Of a stretch of DNA of 64,000 nucleotides, positions 17,993-27,008 are shown in pieces. How positions within the stretch are numbered: the stretch's first letter is position 1; each line of letters starts with the position of its first letter. Position numbers and translations under genes: made by a program. Source of the stretch: Longispora fulva (GTDB taxonomy: Bacteria; Actinomycetota; Actinomycetes; Mycobacteriales; Micromonosporaceae); assembly GCF_015751905.1 (NCBI RefSeq), contig NZ_JADOUF010000001.1, positions 8,431,501-8,495,500 of the forward strand, read 5' to 3'. The notes beneath the pieces were generated by a model. That model ran no database searches. It worked only from the letters and a program-made list of their open reading frames with translations, and was not told where the DNA came from.

Positions 17993-18820
17993 ATGACGTA
18001 CTCCATCGTGGCCCGTTCGGCCGACGGCGTGGCGCTCGGCGTGGCCGTGGCCAGTAAGTTCCTCGCCGTGGGCATGGCGGTGCCGGCCGCGGAGGCCGGG
18101 GTCGGCGCGCTGGCTACCCAGGCGTACGCGAACCTGGCGTACCGGCCGCAGGGGCTCGCGCTGTTGCGCACCGGGACCCCGGCGGCCGACGTCGTCGCCG
18201 GGCTCACGGCCGCCGACCAGGGGCGCGAGGACCGCCAGCTCGGGGTGGTGGGCCCGACGGGCTCTGGGGCGACGTACACCGGAAAGGGGTGTTTCGACTG
18301 GGCCGGCGGCGTCGCCGGGGACGGTTACGCGATCCAGGGCAACATTCTCACCGGCCCCGAGGTGGTCGCGGAGATGGAGCGGTCCTGGCTGGGGAGCGCC
18401 GACCTGCCGTTCGCCGACCGGCTGCTGCAGGCCTTGGCGGCGGGCGAGGCGGCCGGCGGGGACAGCCGGGGCCGGCAGAGCGCCGCGCTGTACATCGTCT
18501 CCCCGGGCGGCGGCTACGGCGGCCTCAGCGACGTGGCCGTCGACCTGCGGGTGGACGACCACCGGGACCCGGTCGCCGAACTGGCCCGGCTGTACGTGCT
18601 GCACGACCAGCTGTTCGGCCACACGGACCCCGAGCTGCTGCTGTCCCTGGAAGGGGCCGTGGCCGAGGAGGTGGGGGCCCGGCTGACGGCGCTCGGCTAC
18701 GCGGTCGACCGCGGCCTGGACGCCGGGTTGGCGGCCTGGGCGGGCTCGGCGAACATGGAGGAGCGGCTCGTCGAGGGTCGGATCGACCCGGTGGTCCTGG
18801 AGGTCCTCCGCGCCGCCTAG
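17993..18820 (+). CDS. DUF1028 (Ntn-hydrolase-like) protein
   Basis: The 275-residue product matches the DUF1028 pattern. It starts MTYSIVARSADGVALGVAVA, has the conserved GALATQAYAN, and contains YAIQGNIL and a C-terminal putative peptidoglycan-binding-like tail. DUF1028 proteins adopt an Ntn-hydrolase-like fold, but their substrate is not established; the Ser or Thr following the start region may serve as nucleophile. It stands alone, with the metal-sensor gene following 47 bp later under its own promoter. Confidence 0.85.
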   Translation: MTYSIVARSADGVALGVAVASKFLAVGMAVPAAEAGVGALATQAYANLAYRPQGLALLRTGTPAADVVAGLTAADQGREDRQLGVVGPTGSGATYTGKGCFDWAGGVAGDGYAIQGNILTGPEVVAEMERSWLGSADLPFADRLLQALAAGEAAGGDSRGRQSAALYIVSPGGGYGGLSDVAVDLRVDDHRDPVAELARLYVLHDQLFGHTDPELLLSLEGAVAEEVGARLTALGYAVDRGLDAGLAAWAGSANMEERLVEGRIDPVVLEVLRAA

Positions 18821-18832
18821 AATATTCGAGTC

Positions 18833-18861
18833 TTGTAATGGTTCAGCTCACCCTGTATGGT
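18833..18861 (+). promoter_or_regulatory. Candidate leaderless promoter of the metal-sensor operon
   Basis: TTGTAA (18833-18838) and TATGGT (18856-18861) are separated by exactly 17 bp, and the GTG at 18868 lies six bases past the -10, where transcription would begin. The nonamer ATGGTTCAG occurs twice (18838-18846 and 18857-18865), overlapping both hexamers, and could be the operator half-sites of the ArsR protein. Confidence 0.5.
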
Positions 18862-18867
18862 TCAGGT

Positions 18868-19212
18868 GTGCTGCTGACCGCTGAGACCCACCTCGACGCC
18901 ATGACCCGGATCGGCCGGGCCCTCGCGGACGAGACCCGGTGCCGGATCCTCGTGGAGCTGGCCGCCGCCCCGGCCTACCCGAGCGAGCTGGCCGACCGGC
19001 TCGGCGAGTCCCGGTCGAAGATCAGCAACCACCTGTCGTGCCTGCGCGGCTGCGGTCTGGTCGTCGCGGCCTGGGAGGGCCGCCGGGTGCGCTACGAGAT
19101 CTCCGACCCCCGCCTGGCCCACGCCCTCGGCGACCTGCTCGGCGTCGTCCTCGCGGTAGAGCCCCACCCCGAAACCGTCGACTCCACCCACGCAGATCGG
19201 GAAGCGCGATGA
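18868..19212 (+). CDS. CmtR-like ArsR-family metal sensor
   Basis: The 114-residue winged-helix protein aligns well in memory with mycobacterial CmtR, a Cd/Pb sensor: ALADETRCRILVEL, ELADRLGESRSKISNHLSCL, RGCGLVVAAWEGRRVRY. CmtR binds metal through two cysteines in the recognition helix region (both kept here, LSCLRGCG) and a third near the C-terminus, which is absent here. The tail instead offers His, Asp and Glu (VDSTHADREAR), so metal preference may have shifted, for example toward zinc. The GTG at 18868 gives the CmtR-like N-terminus; an ATG at 18838 would add ten residues. The stop overlaps the CDF transporter start. Confidence 0.82.
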   Translation: MLLTAETHLDAMTRIGRALADETRCRILVELAAAPAYPSELADRLGESRSKISNHLSCLRGCGLVVAAWEGRRVRYEISDPRLAHALGDLLGVVLAVEPHPETVDSTHADREAR

Positions 19213-20150
19213 GCCACGACCACGACCACGGCCCCGGGCACACCCACTCCCACGGGGTGTCCGCCGACGCCGACCGCCGCTGGCTGACCGTGGCCCTCGT
19301 CCTGATCACCGGGTTCATGCTCGTCGAGGTCGTCGTCGGCATGCTCGCCCAGTCCCTCGCCCTGATCTCGGACGCCGCGCACATGCTCACCGACGCGGCG
19401 TCCATCGTCCTGGCGCTGGTCGCGATGCGCCTGGCGGCCCGGCCGCCCCGCGGCGGGTACACGTTCGGGCTGAAAAGGGCCGAGATCCTCTCCGCGCAGG
19501 CCAACGGCCTGACCCTGCTCCTGCTCGGCGCCTGGCTGGCCTACGAGGCGGTCCGCCGCCTGATCGACCCGCCCCAGGTCCAGGGTGGGCTGGTCCTCGT
19601 CACCGCCCTGGCCGGCATCGTCGTCAACGTCGCCGCCGCCTGGTGCCTGAGCCGGGCCAACCGGTCGAGCCTCAACGTCGAGGGCGCGTTTCAGCACGTC
19701 CTCAACGACCTCTACGCGTTCATCGCCACCGCCGTCGCCGGCGGGGTCATGCTCCTCACCGGGTTCGTCCGGGCCGACGGGATCGCCTCGCTGATCGTGG
19801 TGGTCCTGATGGTGAAGGCGGGCGTCGGCCTGCTGCGGGAGTCCGGCCGGATCCTTCTGGAAGCCGCGCCGGCCGGGCTCGACCCGGGGGCGCTCGGGGC
19901 GGAGCTGGCCGCCGTCCCCGGGGTCGCGGAGGTGCACGACCTGCACGTCTGGCAGATCACCTCGGGTCAGCCGGCGCTGTCGGCGCACATCCTGGTCGTG
20001 CCCGGCGGGGACTGCCACGCCATCCAGGCGGAGATCGAGCACCTGCTGGTCCAGCGGCACCACCTCGACCACACGACGCTGCAGGTCGACCACGCCGCGG
20101 CGGAGGGCCACTGCGTGGAGCCGCACGGCCAGGTGTACCGGGCGGTGTAG
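19209..20150 (+). CDS. Cation diffusion facilitator (zinc/cadmium efflux, CzcD-like)
   Basis: The 313-residue exporter has a His-rich N-terminus (HDHDHGPGHTHSHG) and six membrane helices. The zinc-site motifs are ALISDAAHMLTDAAS in TM2 and HVLNDLYAF in TM5 (HxxxD pairs), and a C-terminal cytoplasmic domain includes VHDLHVWQITSGQPALSAH. It exchanges Zn or Cd for protons across the membrane. ATGA overlap with the ArsR gene makes a self-regulated resistance operon. Confidence 0.93.
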   Translation: MSHDHDHGPGHTHSHGVSADADRRWLTVALVLITGFMLVEVVVGMLAQSLALISDAAHMLTDAASIVLALVAMRLAARPPRGGYTFGLKRAEILSAQANGLTLLLLGAWLAYEAVRRLIDPPQVQGGLVLVTALAGIVVNVAAAWCLSRANRSSLNVEGAFQHVLNDLYAFIATAVAGGVMLLTGFVRADGIASLIVVVLMVKAGVGLLRESGRILLEAAPAGLDPGALGAELAAVPGVAEVHDLHVWQITSGQPALSAHILVVPGGDCHAIQAEIEHLLVQRHHLDHTTLQVDHAAAEGHCVEPHGQVYRAV

Positions 20151-20186
20151 GCCCGCGCACCCCGGCCGGTGGGGCACTATAGGGAC

Positions 20187-20879
20187 ATGTGCGGCAGGTA
20201 CGTGTCCCGGCTCGCCCCCGAACAGATCGTCGAGGAGTTCGGCGTCGAACGGGTCGCCGTGTCCGAGGTGCTGGAGCCCGACTTCAACGTGGCCCCCACC
20301 AAGCAGGTTTACGCGGTCCTGGACCGGCTGCACGACGACCGGCCGGAGCGCCAGCTGCGCGCGGTGCGCTGGGGCCTCGTCCCGTCCTGGGCCAAGGACC
20401 TGAACATCGGCCGCAAGCTCATCAACGCCCGCCTGGAGTCCGCCGACGAGAAGCCGGCCTTCCGCAAGGCCTGGGAGAAGCGCCGCGCGATCCTGCCCGC
20501 CGACGGCTTCTACGAGTGGACCACCGAGAAGGTCCCCTTCTACCTGCACCTCCCCGACGACGGCGTCCTCGCCCTCGCGGCGCTCTACGAGCTGTGGCGC
20601 GACCCGGCCCTGCCGAAGGACGACCCGGACGCGTGGCTGTGGTCCGCCGTCGTGCTGACCACGGTCGCCACCGACGAGGGCGGCAGGGTGCACGACCGGG
20701 CGCCGCTGATCGTGCCCGCGGAGGCGTACGACGCGTGGCTGTCCCCGACGGGGCACGACACCGACGAGCTGCGCGGGCTGCTGGTGCCGGCGACGAGTCT
20801 CGTGGTGGCCGACGAGGTGTCCCGCGAGGTGAACAACGTCCGCAACAACGGCCCGTCCCTGATCACCCGGGTCGGCTGA
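20187..20879 (+). CDS. SRAP domain protein (HMCES/YedK family)
   Basis: The 230-residue protein starts MCGRYVSR, so that Cys2 becomes the N-terminal nucleophile after Met removal. Other SRAP residues are present: NVAPTKQVYAV, RWGLVPSWAK, NARLESADEKPAFRKAW, GFYEW with the catalytic Glu, and the late His region (HDRAPLIVP). The family shields abasic sites in single-stranded DNA by forming a thiazolidine crosslink. The ATG at 20187 is fixed by the need for Cys2; AGGGAC lies just upstream. The gene appears monocistronic. Confidence 0.95.
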   Translation: MCGRYVSRLAPEQIVEEFGVERVAVSEVLEPDFNVAPTKQVYAVLDRLHDDRPERQLRAVRWGLVPSWAKDLNIGRKLINARLESADEKPAFRKAWEKRRAILPADGFYEWTTEKVPFYLHLPDDGVLALAALYELWRDPALPKDDPDAWLWSAVVLTTVATDEGGRVHDRAPLIVPAEAYDAWLSPTGHDTDELRGLLVPATSLVVADEVSREVNNVRNNGPSLITRVG

Positions 20880-20939
20880 CCCCGGGCCCACCGCCGGCGT
20901 TCGTTCCGCGTTCGGCGGGCGTTCCTATCCCGTACGTTG

Positions 20940-20956
20940 TTGTCTATAGTGGACAA
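20940..20956 (+). promoter_or_regulatory. TTGTC/GACAA inverted repeat over a TATAGT -10
   Basis: TTGTC (20940-20944) and GACAA (20952-20956) flank TATAGTG; TATAGT at 20945-20950 is a good -10 for the secreted nuclease-like gene starting at 20973. A repressor at the repeat would block the promoter. Inference from position. Confidence 0.4.
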
Positions 20957-20972
20957 ATAACACCATGCGTGC

Positions 20973-21623
20973 ATGACCCGAACCCTCGCCCGTCTCGCCA
21001 CGCTCCTCACCGCCGCCGTCGCCGCCTCCCTGCTGGCCACCCCGGCCTTCGCCGCCACGGTCTCCCAGCCGCTGCGCACCGCCGTCTCCTCCCTGCCCGT
21101 CGCCGCCGAGGTCCGAACCGGCTACAGCCGCAGCCTGTTCCCGCTCTGGATCGACGAGGACCACGACGGCTGCAACACCCGTTACGAGGTGCTGATCGCC
21201 GAGGCCGTCACCGCGCCCACGGTCGGCTCCGGCTGCTCCCTGTCCGGCGGCCGCTGGTACTCCTACTACGACGGCGCGTACTGGACCAACCCCGCCGACC
21301 TGGACATCGACCACGTGGTCCCGCTCGCGGAGGCCTGGGACTCCGGCGCGCGGTCGTGGACCACGGCCCGCCGGCAGCAGTACGCCAACGATCTCGGCGA
21401 CCCGCGCCCGCTCGTCGCGGTGACGGACAACGTCAACCAGGCCAAGGGCGACCAGGACCCAGCCACCTGGATGCCGCAGTTGGAGAAGTGCCGCTACGTC
21501 GGCGACTGGGTCGCGGTCAAGCTCCGGTGGAACCTGACCGTCGACTCCGCAGAGAAGGCGGCCCTGACCACCCTGGCCAACGGCTGCCCGAACGTCACGA
21601 TCACGGTCACCCGGGCGTTCTGA
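20973..21623 (+). CDS. Secreted HNH endonuclease family protein (DUF1524/GmrSD C-terminal type)
   Basis: The 216-residue precursor has a Sec signal (TLLTAAVAASLLATPAFA-A). A nuclease-like domain follows, seen in FPLWIDEDHDGCNTRYEVL, the paired metal motif DIDHVVPLAEAWDSGA, and DNVNQAKGDQDPATWMP near the end of the ββα-metal region. Four or more cysteines suggest disulfides, consistent with extracellular action. Such secreted HNH proteins are abundant in actinomycetes and are thought to degrade DNA outside the cell. It is not near an immunity gene. Confidence 0.85.
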   Translation: MTRTLARLATLLTAAVAASLLATPAFAATVSQPLRTAVSSLPVAAEVRTGYSRSLFPLWIDEDHDGCNTRYEVLIAEAVTAPTVGSGCSLSGGRWYSYYDGAYWTNPADLDIDHVVPLAEAWDSGARSWTTARRQQYANDLGDPRPLVAVTDNVNQAKGDQDPATWMPQLEKCRYVGDWVAVKLRWNLTVDSAEKAALTTLANGCPNVTITVTRAF

Positions 21624-21746
21624 CAGGCACGCCCCGCGCGGTGACGGGATTCGATGTGCCGTCCCGCTGTACCAAAGCTGACAGCGCGTTGTGACCTTGG
21701 CAAACGGGTGGCACTCTCCAGTCAACCATCGTCAGATGTCGATTGG

Positions 21747-22841
21747 ATGAACACCATGCGCGCCAGATCCTTACTCGTCGCTCTCCTCGTCGCGGTGTGC
21801 GGCGCTGTGCTGGGGCCCGTCGCCCCGGCGCAGGCCGCCACCGCCGACCAGTGGGGCTTCGCCCTGGTCGACAACCCGACCGTCCCCCTCTTCACCACCC
21901 TGAACACCACCCGGCAGTGGGGCACGTGGAAGACGGCCTTCCCCGCCGACTGGGCCTCCGGCGGCAAGCTGGCCACCGGCCGGTTCCGGGTGAAGTTCCC
22001 GCACATCGGTACCCCCAAAGGCTTTGTGCACGTCACGCCCGTCAGCCGGACCGGCAACTACTGCGAGATCCTGTTCTGGACCCCGTCCGGGGTCGACGAG
22101 ATCCTGGACGTGCAGTGCCACAAGCCGGGCGGGGTCGCCGACGACACGGCGTTCACGGTGATGTGGAGCGTCAGCTCCGGAGTGGCGGCCCCGCCCGGGA
22201 GCCACGCCTATGTCCGCTACGGCACCTCGGGCATCGTGGACTCCTACAACTCGACTGGCCTCGGGGTGTCCGGCGGGCCGCTCGGCACCGGGCAGTACAG
22301 CTTCAAGCTCTACGGCGTCGGGCTCGCCACGGTGCTGTCCGGCAACCTGCAGGCCACGGCCATCCAGCCGAACGGCGCCCCGCGCCGGTGCAACATCTAC
22401 CAGTGGAGCATGGCCGGCACGGACATCGTCGCCTACGTGTTCTGCTACAACCAGGCCGGCGCGGCGACCAACACCGAGTTCACGCTGTCCTACCACCGGG
22501 AGCGCACGGTGCTCGGCTCGTTCGCGCCGCCGAAGTACTTCGGCTACGTGTGGACCGCCGGCAACGTCGGGCAGACGAACTTCAACTACCCGACCGGGCT
22601 GAACACCAACGTGGTGGGCACGGCGCCGCCGCTGGGCCGGTTCATCGTGAAGTACCCGAACCTGGGGCAGAAGGAGACGACGGCCCAGGTCACGGCCAAC
22701 AGCTCGACGTCGCGGTACTGCAACCTGACGTCCCCGTGGACCTACTCCGGCCCGGACGCGGTGGTCGACGTGATCTGCTTCGACAACGCCGGCGTCTACA
22801 CGCCGGAGGTGTTCTTCTCCACCTTCACCTCACGGATATGA
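21747..22841 (+). CDS. Secreted protein with three tandem beta-rich repeats
   Basis: The 364-residue precursor carries a signal peptide (SLLVALLVAVCGAVLGPVAP, cleavage after AQA-A) and then three units of about 105-110 residues. Each has an aromatic opening, a G-[RQ]-[FY]-x-[VF]-K-[FL]-x-x-[IVL]-G segment (GRFRVKFPHIG, GQYSFKLYGVG, GRFIVKYPNLG) and two spaced cysteines (NYCEILFW and DVQCHKPG; RRCNIYQW and YVFCYNQAG; RYCNLTS and DVICFDNAG). The repeats imply one intradomain disulfide each. The family is not recognised; an adhesion or carbohydrate-binding role would fit but is not shown. ATG 21747 was chosen, with 21756 also possible. Confidence 0.78.
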   Translation: MNTMRARSLLVALLVAVCGAVLGPVAPAQAATADQWGFALVDNPTVPLFTTLNTTRQWGTWKTAFPADWASGGKLATGRFRVKFPHIGTPKGFVHVTPVSRTGNYCEILFWTPSGVDEILDVQCHKPGGVADDTAFTVMWSVSSGVAAPPGSHAYVRYGTSGIVDSYNSTGLGVSGGPLGTGQYSFKLYGVGLATVLSGNLQATAIQPNGAPRRCNIYQWSMAGTDIVAYVFCYNQAGAATNTEFTLSYHRERTVLGSFAPPKYFGYVWTAGNVGQTNFNYPTGLNTNVVGTAPPLGRFIVKYPNLGQKETTAQVTANSSTSRYCNLTSPWTYSGPDAVVDVICFDNAGVYTPEVFFSTFTSRI

Positions 22842-22874
22842 GCCTCCGCCGGTAAGCGAGCCGAGGCGAGACCG

Positions 22875-22907
22875 ACGCGGTCCCGGAGGTGCGACCCGGG
22901 ACCGCGT
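22875..22907 (+). terminator. Hairpin terminator after triple-repeat secreted protein
   Basis: ACGCGGTCCC (22875-22884) pairs perfectly with GGGACCGCGT (22898-22907), loop 13 bases, 34 bases after the stop codon. Confidence 0.65.
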
Positions 22908-22982
22908 CCCCGCGCGTGCACCTTCCCCCAGTGTGACCTGAGACACCATACTGATGAGTAGTCGACCTCTGGGGGTTTCGTT

Positions 22983-24581
<1,599 letters not shown>

Positions 24582-24637
24582 CCCCCTTCATCGGGTACGG
24601 AGGTCCCTGACCCTGTGTTCGGCGGTTCGACACCTCG

Positions 24638-25105
24638 CTAGTCGAAGTGGGGGAACCGGCCGCTCAGGAAATGGTCGATCTGGCGGCGCATGGTCGGGTG
24701 GATGTCCAGTCCGCCGAGTTCGGCGACGGCGAACCATCCGACCTGGCTGGCTTCGTCGTTGGCGGCAGGGGCTCCGCCGGTCGGCCGCGCGAGAAAGGTG
24801 ACCTCGTATTCCTGGCGGACCTCACCGTCGGTGTACGCCACTATGTGGCCCGGGTCGGAGTAGATGCCGAGGAGACCGGTGATCTCGACGAGAACGCCGG
24901 TCTCCTCGTGTGTCTCGCGGGTCGCGCAGGCCGTCGGGGTCTCGCCCAGCTCCTGTTTGCCCATCGGTAGTGCCCATTGGCCGGTATCGCGGCGCCGCTG
25001 GAGCAGGATGCGCCCCGCGTCGTCCACGGCGAGCACACCGCAGGCGGGGACCAGGCTATTGGGGTGAGGAGCCCGGGCATCATTCCAGTACTCGACGCGT
25101 CCCAT
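24638..25105 (-). CDS. NUDIX hydrolase
   Basis: The 155-residue protein has a complete Nudix box (GKQELGETPTACATRETHEE followed by TGV), the Gx5Ex7REuxEExGu signature with all metal-binding glutamates. The N-terminus resembles small actinobacterial Nudix proteins that hydrolyse nucleoside diphosphate-linked compounds. Only three bases separate its start from the stop of the upstream XRE/PLD-fold regulator, so both are on one transcript. This repeated pairing suggests that the Nudix acts on a ligand sensed by the regulator; that is inference. Confidence 0.9.
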   Translation of the reverse strand: MGRVEYWNDARAPHPNSLVPACGVLAVDDAGRILLQRRRDTGQWALPMGKQELGETPTACATRETHEETGVLVEITGLLGIYSDPGHIVAYTDGEVRQEYEVTFLARPTGGAPAANDEASQVGWFAVAELGGLDIHPTMRRQIDHFLSGRFPHFD

Positions 25106-25108
25106 CGC

Positions 25109-25861
25109 TCAGCCTCCCGGATTCCACGGTACGGCCTCGGACCACACCCGGTCGAAGCTTGCCGTGTAGTGCGCGAACAAGGTGCCGCCATCGAGCTTAC
25201 GGAAGTGCAGAGCGGGGTTGAGGCTGGCTGGCTCTCCGTAGACGTGAGCGTTGACGATCAGTTCGTCGTCGTAACGGAAGATGCTGTTGTACAACGTGGT
25301 CGCGTGAAGTCGGATCTCGCAGCCGTCGAACCGGACGAGGTCACGGTAGTAGGTGAGGCTCGCCCGGATCTTCGCCCCCATGGTCCCGCCGAGGCCCTCT
25401 TCCTGATCTCTGACCGCGACCGCCTGGCTTTCGGGGTCGCCGAAACACAAACGCACCTGCACCCCGGCAGAGACGCGCTCGGCCAGCATGGCGGCGACCC
25501 GGGGTTGGGTCTGTGCGAAGAACGTGCCTGAGTAGACGAGGACGTCCATGTGTTCCTGGGTGCCCGTCAACAGCCTCAACCACGTGTCGCGAGGGATCGA
25601 CGCACGGTCGGGATAGACCTCTGTGAGCTCCGAACGGCTGGCTTCCGCCAGTCGGCCGTCGCCCTTGGCGAGCACGTCGGGCCAGAGGTAGGTCTCGTCA
25701 GTGCCGAGCCGCTGGGCCGCAGCCCAACGATGCCGACGGTGCGGCACCCGGTTGTGGGAGATCCACCTTTCAACAGTCTTGGGGTCAACCTCGCATGCCT
25801 CGGCCAACTCCTCCACGGAGACGCCCCCGCGCAGCATCGTCGTACGTAGACGCTCATTCAT
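25109..25861 (-). CDS. XRE regulator with phospholipase-D-like sensor domain (DUF5919-like)
   Basis: The 250-residue protein has an N-terminal helix-turn-helix (VSVEELAEACEVDPKTVERW) followed by a short linker. A domain of PLD-like fold follows, containing VLVYSGTFFAQTQP, SAGVQVRLCFGDPES and VRFDGCEIRLHATTLYNSI. The catalytic HKD motif of active phospholipase D is not seen, so the domain probably binds rather than cleaves, perhaps a nucleotide. It heads an operon with the NUDIX gene. Spaced GGGACGT repeats lie 26 bp upstream of its start. Base composition is visibly less GC-extreme than the flanking genes, hinting at accessory origin. Confidence 0.8.
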   Translation of the reverse strand: MNERLRTTMLRGGVSVEELAEACEVDPKTVERWISHNRVPHRRHRWAAAQRLGTDETYLWPDVLAKGDGRLAEASRSELTEVYPDRASIPRDTWLRLLTGTQEHMDVLVYSGTFFAQTQPRVAAMLAERVSAGVQVRLCFGDPESQAVAVRDQEEGLGGTMGAKIRASLTYYRDLVRFDGCEIRLHATTLYNSIFRYDDELIVNAHVYGEPASLNPALHFRKLDGGTLFAHYTASFDRVWSEAVPWNPGG

Positions 25862-25886
25862 ACGAGGAATTCAACGCTTCCCGGAT

Positions 25887-25934
25887 GGGACGTCTCAAGT
25901 ACTCGAAGGGACGTTTGTGGCCCCGGGTAGACGT
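25887..25934 (-). promoter_or_regulatory. Direct repeats of GGGACGT, 21-bp spacing (operator candidate)
   Basis: GGGACGT lies at 25887-25893 and again at 25908-25914, exactly 21 bp or two helical turns apart. A partial third copy (GTAGACGT) ends near 25934. In the minus-strand gene direction these read ACGTCCC. They sit just upstream of the XRE/PLD-like gene and within a 246-bp gene-free gap (25862-26107) before the small ORF cluster. Likely operator for the regulator itself. Confidence 0.5.
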
Positions 25935-26107
25935 CTTCAACACATCCCGCAGGGCGGTCGATTTCGCGTTGGGTAACGGGTTGACTACTCCCAGGGTGCT
26001 CCCGGTTGGCTGAATTCCCGTCTGTCTTCCCCAGTCAACGGATGTCGAGTAGGTCGGCCGGGAGCTGCCCATCCAAGCAATGCCACGACCCAAGCAGAGG
26101 ATGATTC

Positions 26108-26287
26108 ATGGCAGAACTGGCGGAGATCACGTCTGAGCACGACGCTCGGCAGGTCATGGACACACACCACGAGGACGATGAGGGGCACTGCGCGGCTTGC
26201 ATCCTCGCTGGCGTGACCATCCACGCACCGTGCTACGCGCGGATCGAGGCACACCGCTTCCTGGACCGCCTCGGACTCATGCCGTGA
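26108..26287 (+). CDS. Small Cys/His-rich protein (59 aa)
   Basis: The ORF is too short for usual gene callers but has an AGAGGA site seven to eight bases before the ATG and ends in a GTGA overlap with the next ORF. The product begins MAELAEITSEHDARQVMDTH and has an HCAACILAGV motif followed by HAPCYARIEAHRFLDRLG. This gives three Cys and several His in a zinc-knuckle-like arrangement and a helical C-terminus. The function is unknown. The overlap with the downstream ORF argues that both are real and translated together. Confidence 0.6.
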   Translation: MAELAEITSEHDARQVMDTHHEDDEGHCAACILAGVTIHAPCYARIEAHRFLDRLGLMP

Positions 26288-26640
26288 ACAGGGGGGAAGA
26301 CCCAACACGAGAGTTTTCGTTGGTGCAGCCAGGATCGGTCGACATCAGGACCGCCACCGCCTGGGCGCGACTACCCGCGAAGCCCTGTCCATTTCGCGCG
26401 GCAGGATTCTCGACGGTCACACTCGACGAAGCCGTTCAGGCTATCGCGCTGGGGCAGGGTTCGTGGCGGGCCGATTTCTGCGGGCAGTGCGGCGGTTGTC
26501 ACGTGACCAGGCGCACCCGTCACGCTGGCCGAACGGGCGTATCGCGGGCAACTTCGATCCTGCACTCCATCACGCTCCTCGCCTTATTGGTGATCGTGAC
26601 GGCTCTCGCGCTGTCCGTCCTCGACGTCCTCCGAGGCTGA
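26284..26640 (+). CDS. Zinc-ribbon-like protein with C-terminal membrane helix (118 aa)
   Basis: Starting at a GTG that overlaps the preceding stop, the product has a CPFRAAGFSTVTLDEAVQAI segment and FCGQCGGCHVTRR. This matches the general pattern of small actinobacterial and phage zinc-ribbon proteins (C-x(n)-C-x-x-C-x-x-x-H). A predicted single membrane helix follows (SITLLALLVIVTALALSVLD) ending in a short basic tail. A longer frame starting at 26197 overlaps the upstream gene and is not favoured. A tail-anchored regulatory role is possible but unsupported. Confidence 0.6.
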   Translation: MNRGEDPTREFSLVQPGSVDIRTATAWARLPAKPCPFRAAGFSTVTLDEAVQAIALGQGSWRADFCGQCGGCHVTRRTRHAGRTGVSRATSILHSITLLALLVIVTALALSVLDVLRG

Positions 26641-26686
26641 TCGAATGTCATGCACGGCACCGCGAGACGTATGAAGGAGAGCAGCG

Positions 26687-26866
26687 TTGAGGTTCATGAA
26701 CTGGTCGCCCGTTCACAACGAGCCCCTCGCGGACACGGCCGACGCCGTGGCCCACTTCGATGAGTGGGGATACAACGTCAGGCCGTGGGACGGCAGCCAC
26801 GCGACAATGATCAGCGAGTATGTGACAACCGGAGAGAAGCCCACGTGCGCGCAGCAGCTCTCGTGA
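26687..26866 (+). CDS. Small hypothetical protein with TTG start (59 aa)
   Basis: An ideal AAGGAG (26674-26679) precedes a TTG at 26687 by seven bases; an in-frame ATG at 26696 is the alternative. The 59-residue product reads MNWSPVHNEPLADTADAVAH near its start, contains FDEWGYNVRPWDGSH and ends TCAQQLS. No family is recognised. It belongs to a run of four short ORFs on the plus strand divergent from the XRE/NUDIX pair. Confidence 0.5.
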   Translation: MRFMNWSPVHNEPLADTADAVAHFDEWGYNVRPWDGSHATMISEYVTTGEKPTCAQQLS

Positions 26867-26910
26867 TGATCGTGGCGACCATCGCGCTCTGGGTACTCCG
26901 TCGTTCCTGA
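26845..26910 (+). CDS. Possible 21-residue single-helix membrane peptide
   Basis: A GTG at 26845, eight bases after a GGAGAG, opens a frame encoding a 21-residue peptide beginning MRAAALVMIVATIALW and ending VLRRS. It is one hydrophobic helix capped by two arginines. It overlaps the end of the preceding ORF in another frame. The composition resembles small toxin or membrane-modulating peptides, but length alone makes it uncertain. Confidence 0.3.
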   Translation: MRAAALVMIVATIALWVLRRS

Positions 26911-27008
26911 GCGCCGCGCGTGCCCGGCGAGAGCCTCTGGACGATCCCGGACGCATCCGGACGGGCACATGGGTTCCCGGCCTCCGGCGGGGCCGGTTCA
27001 ATCACGAC

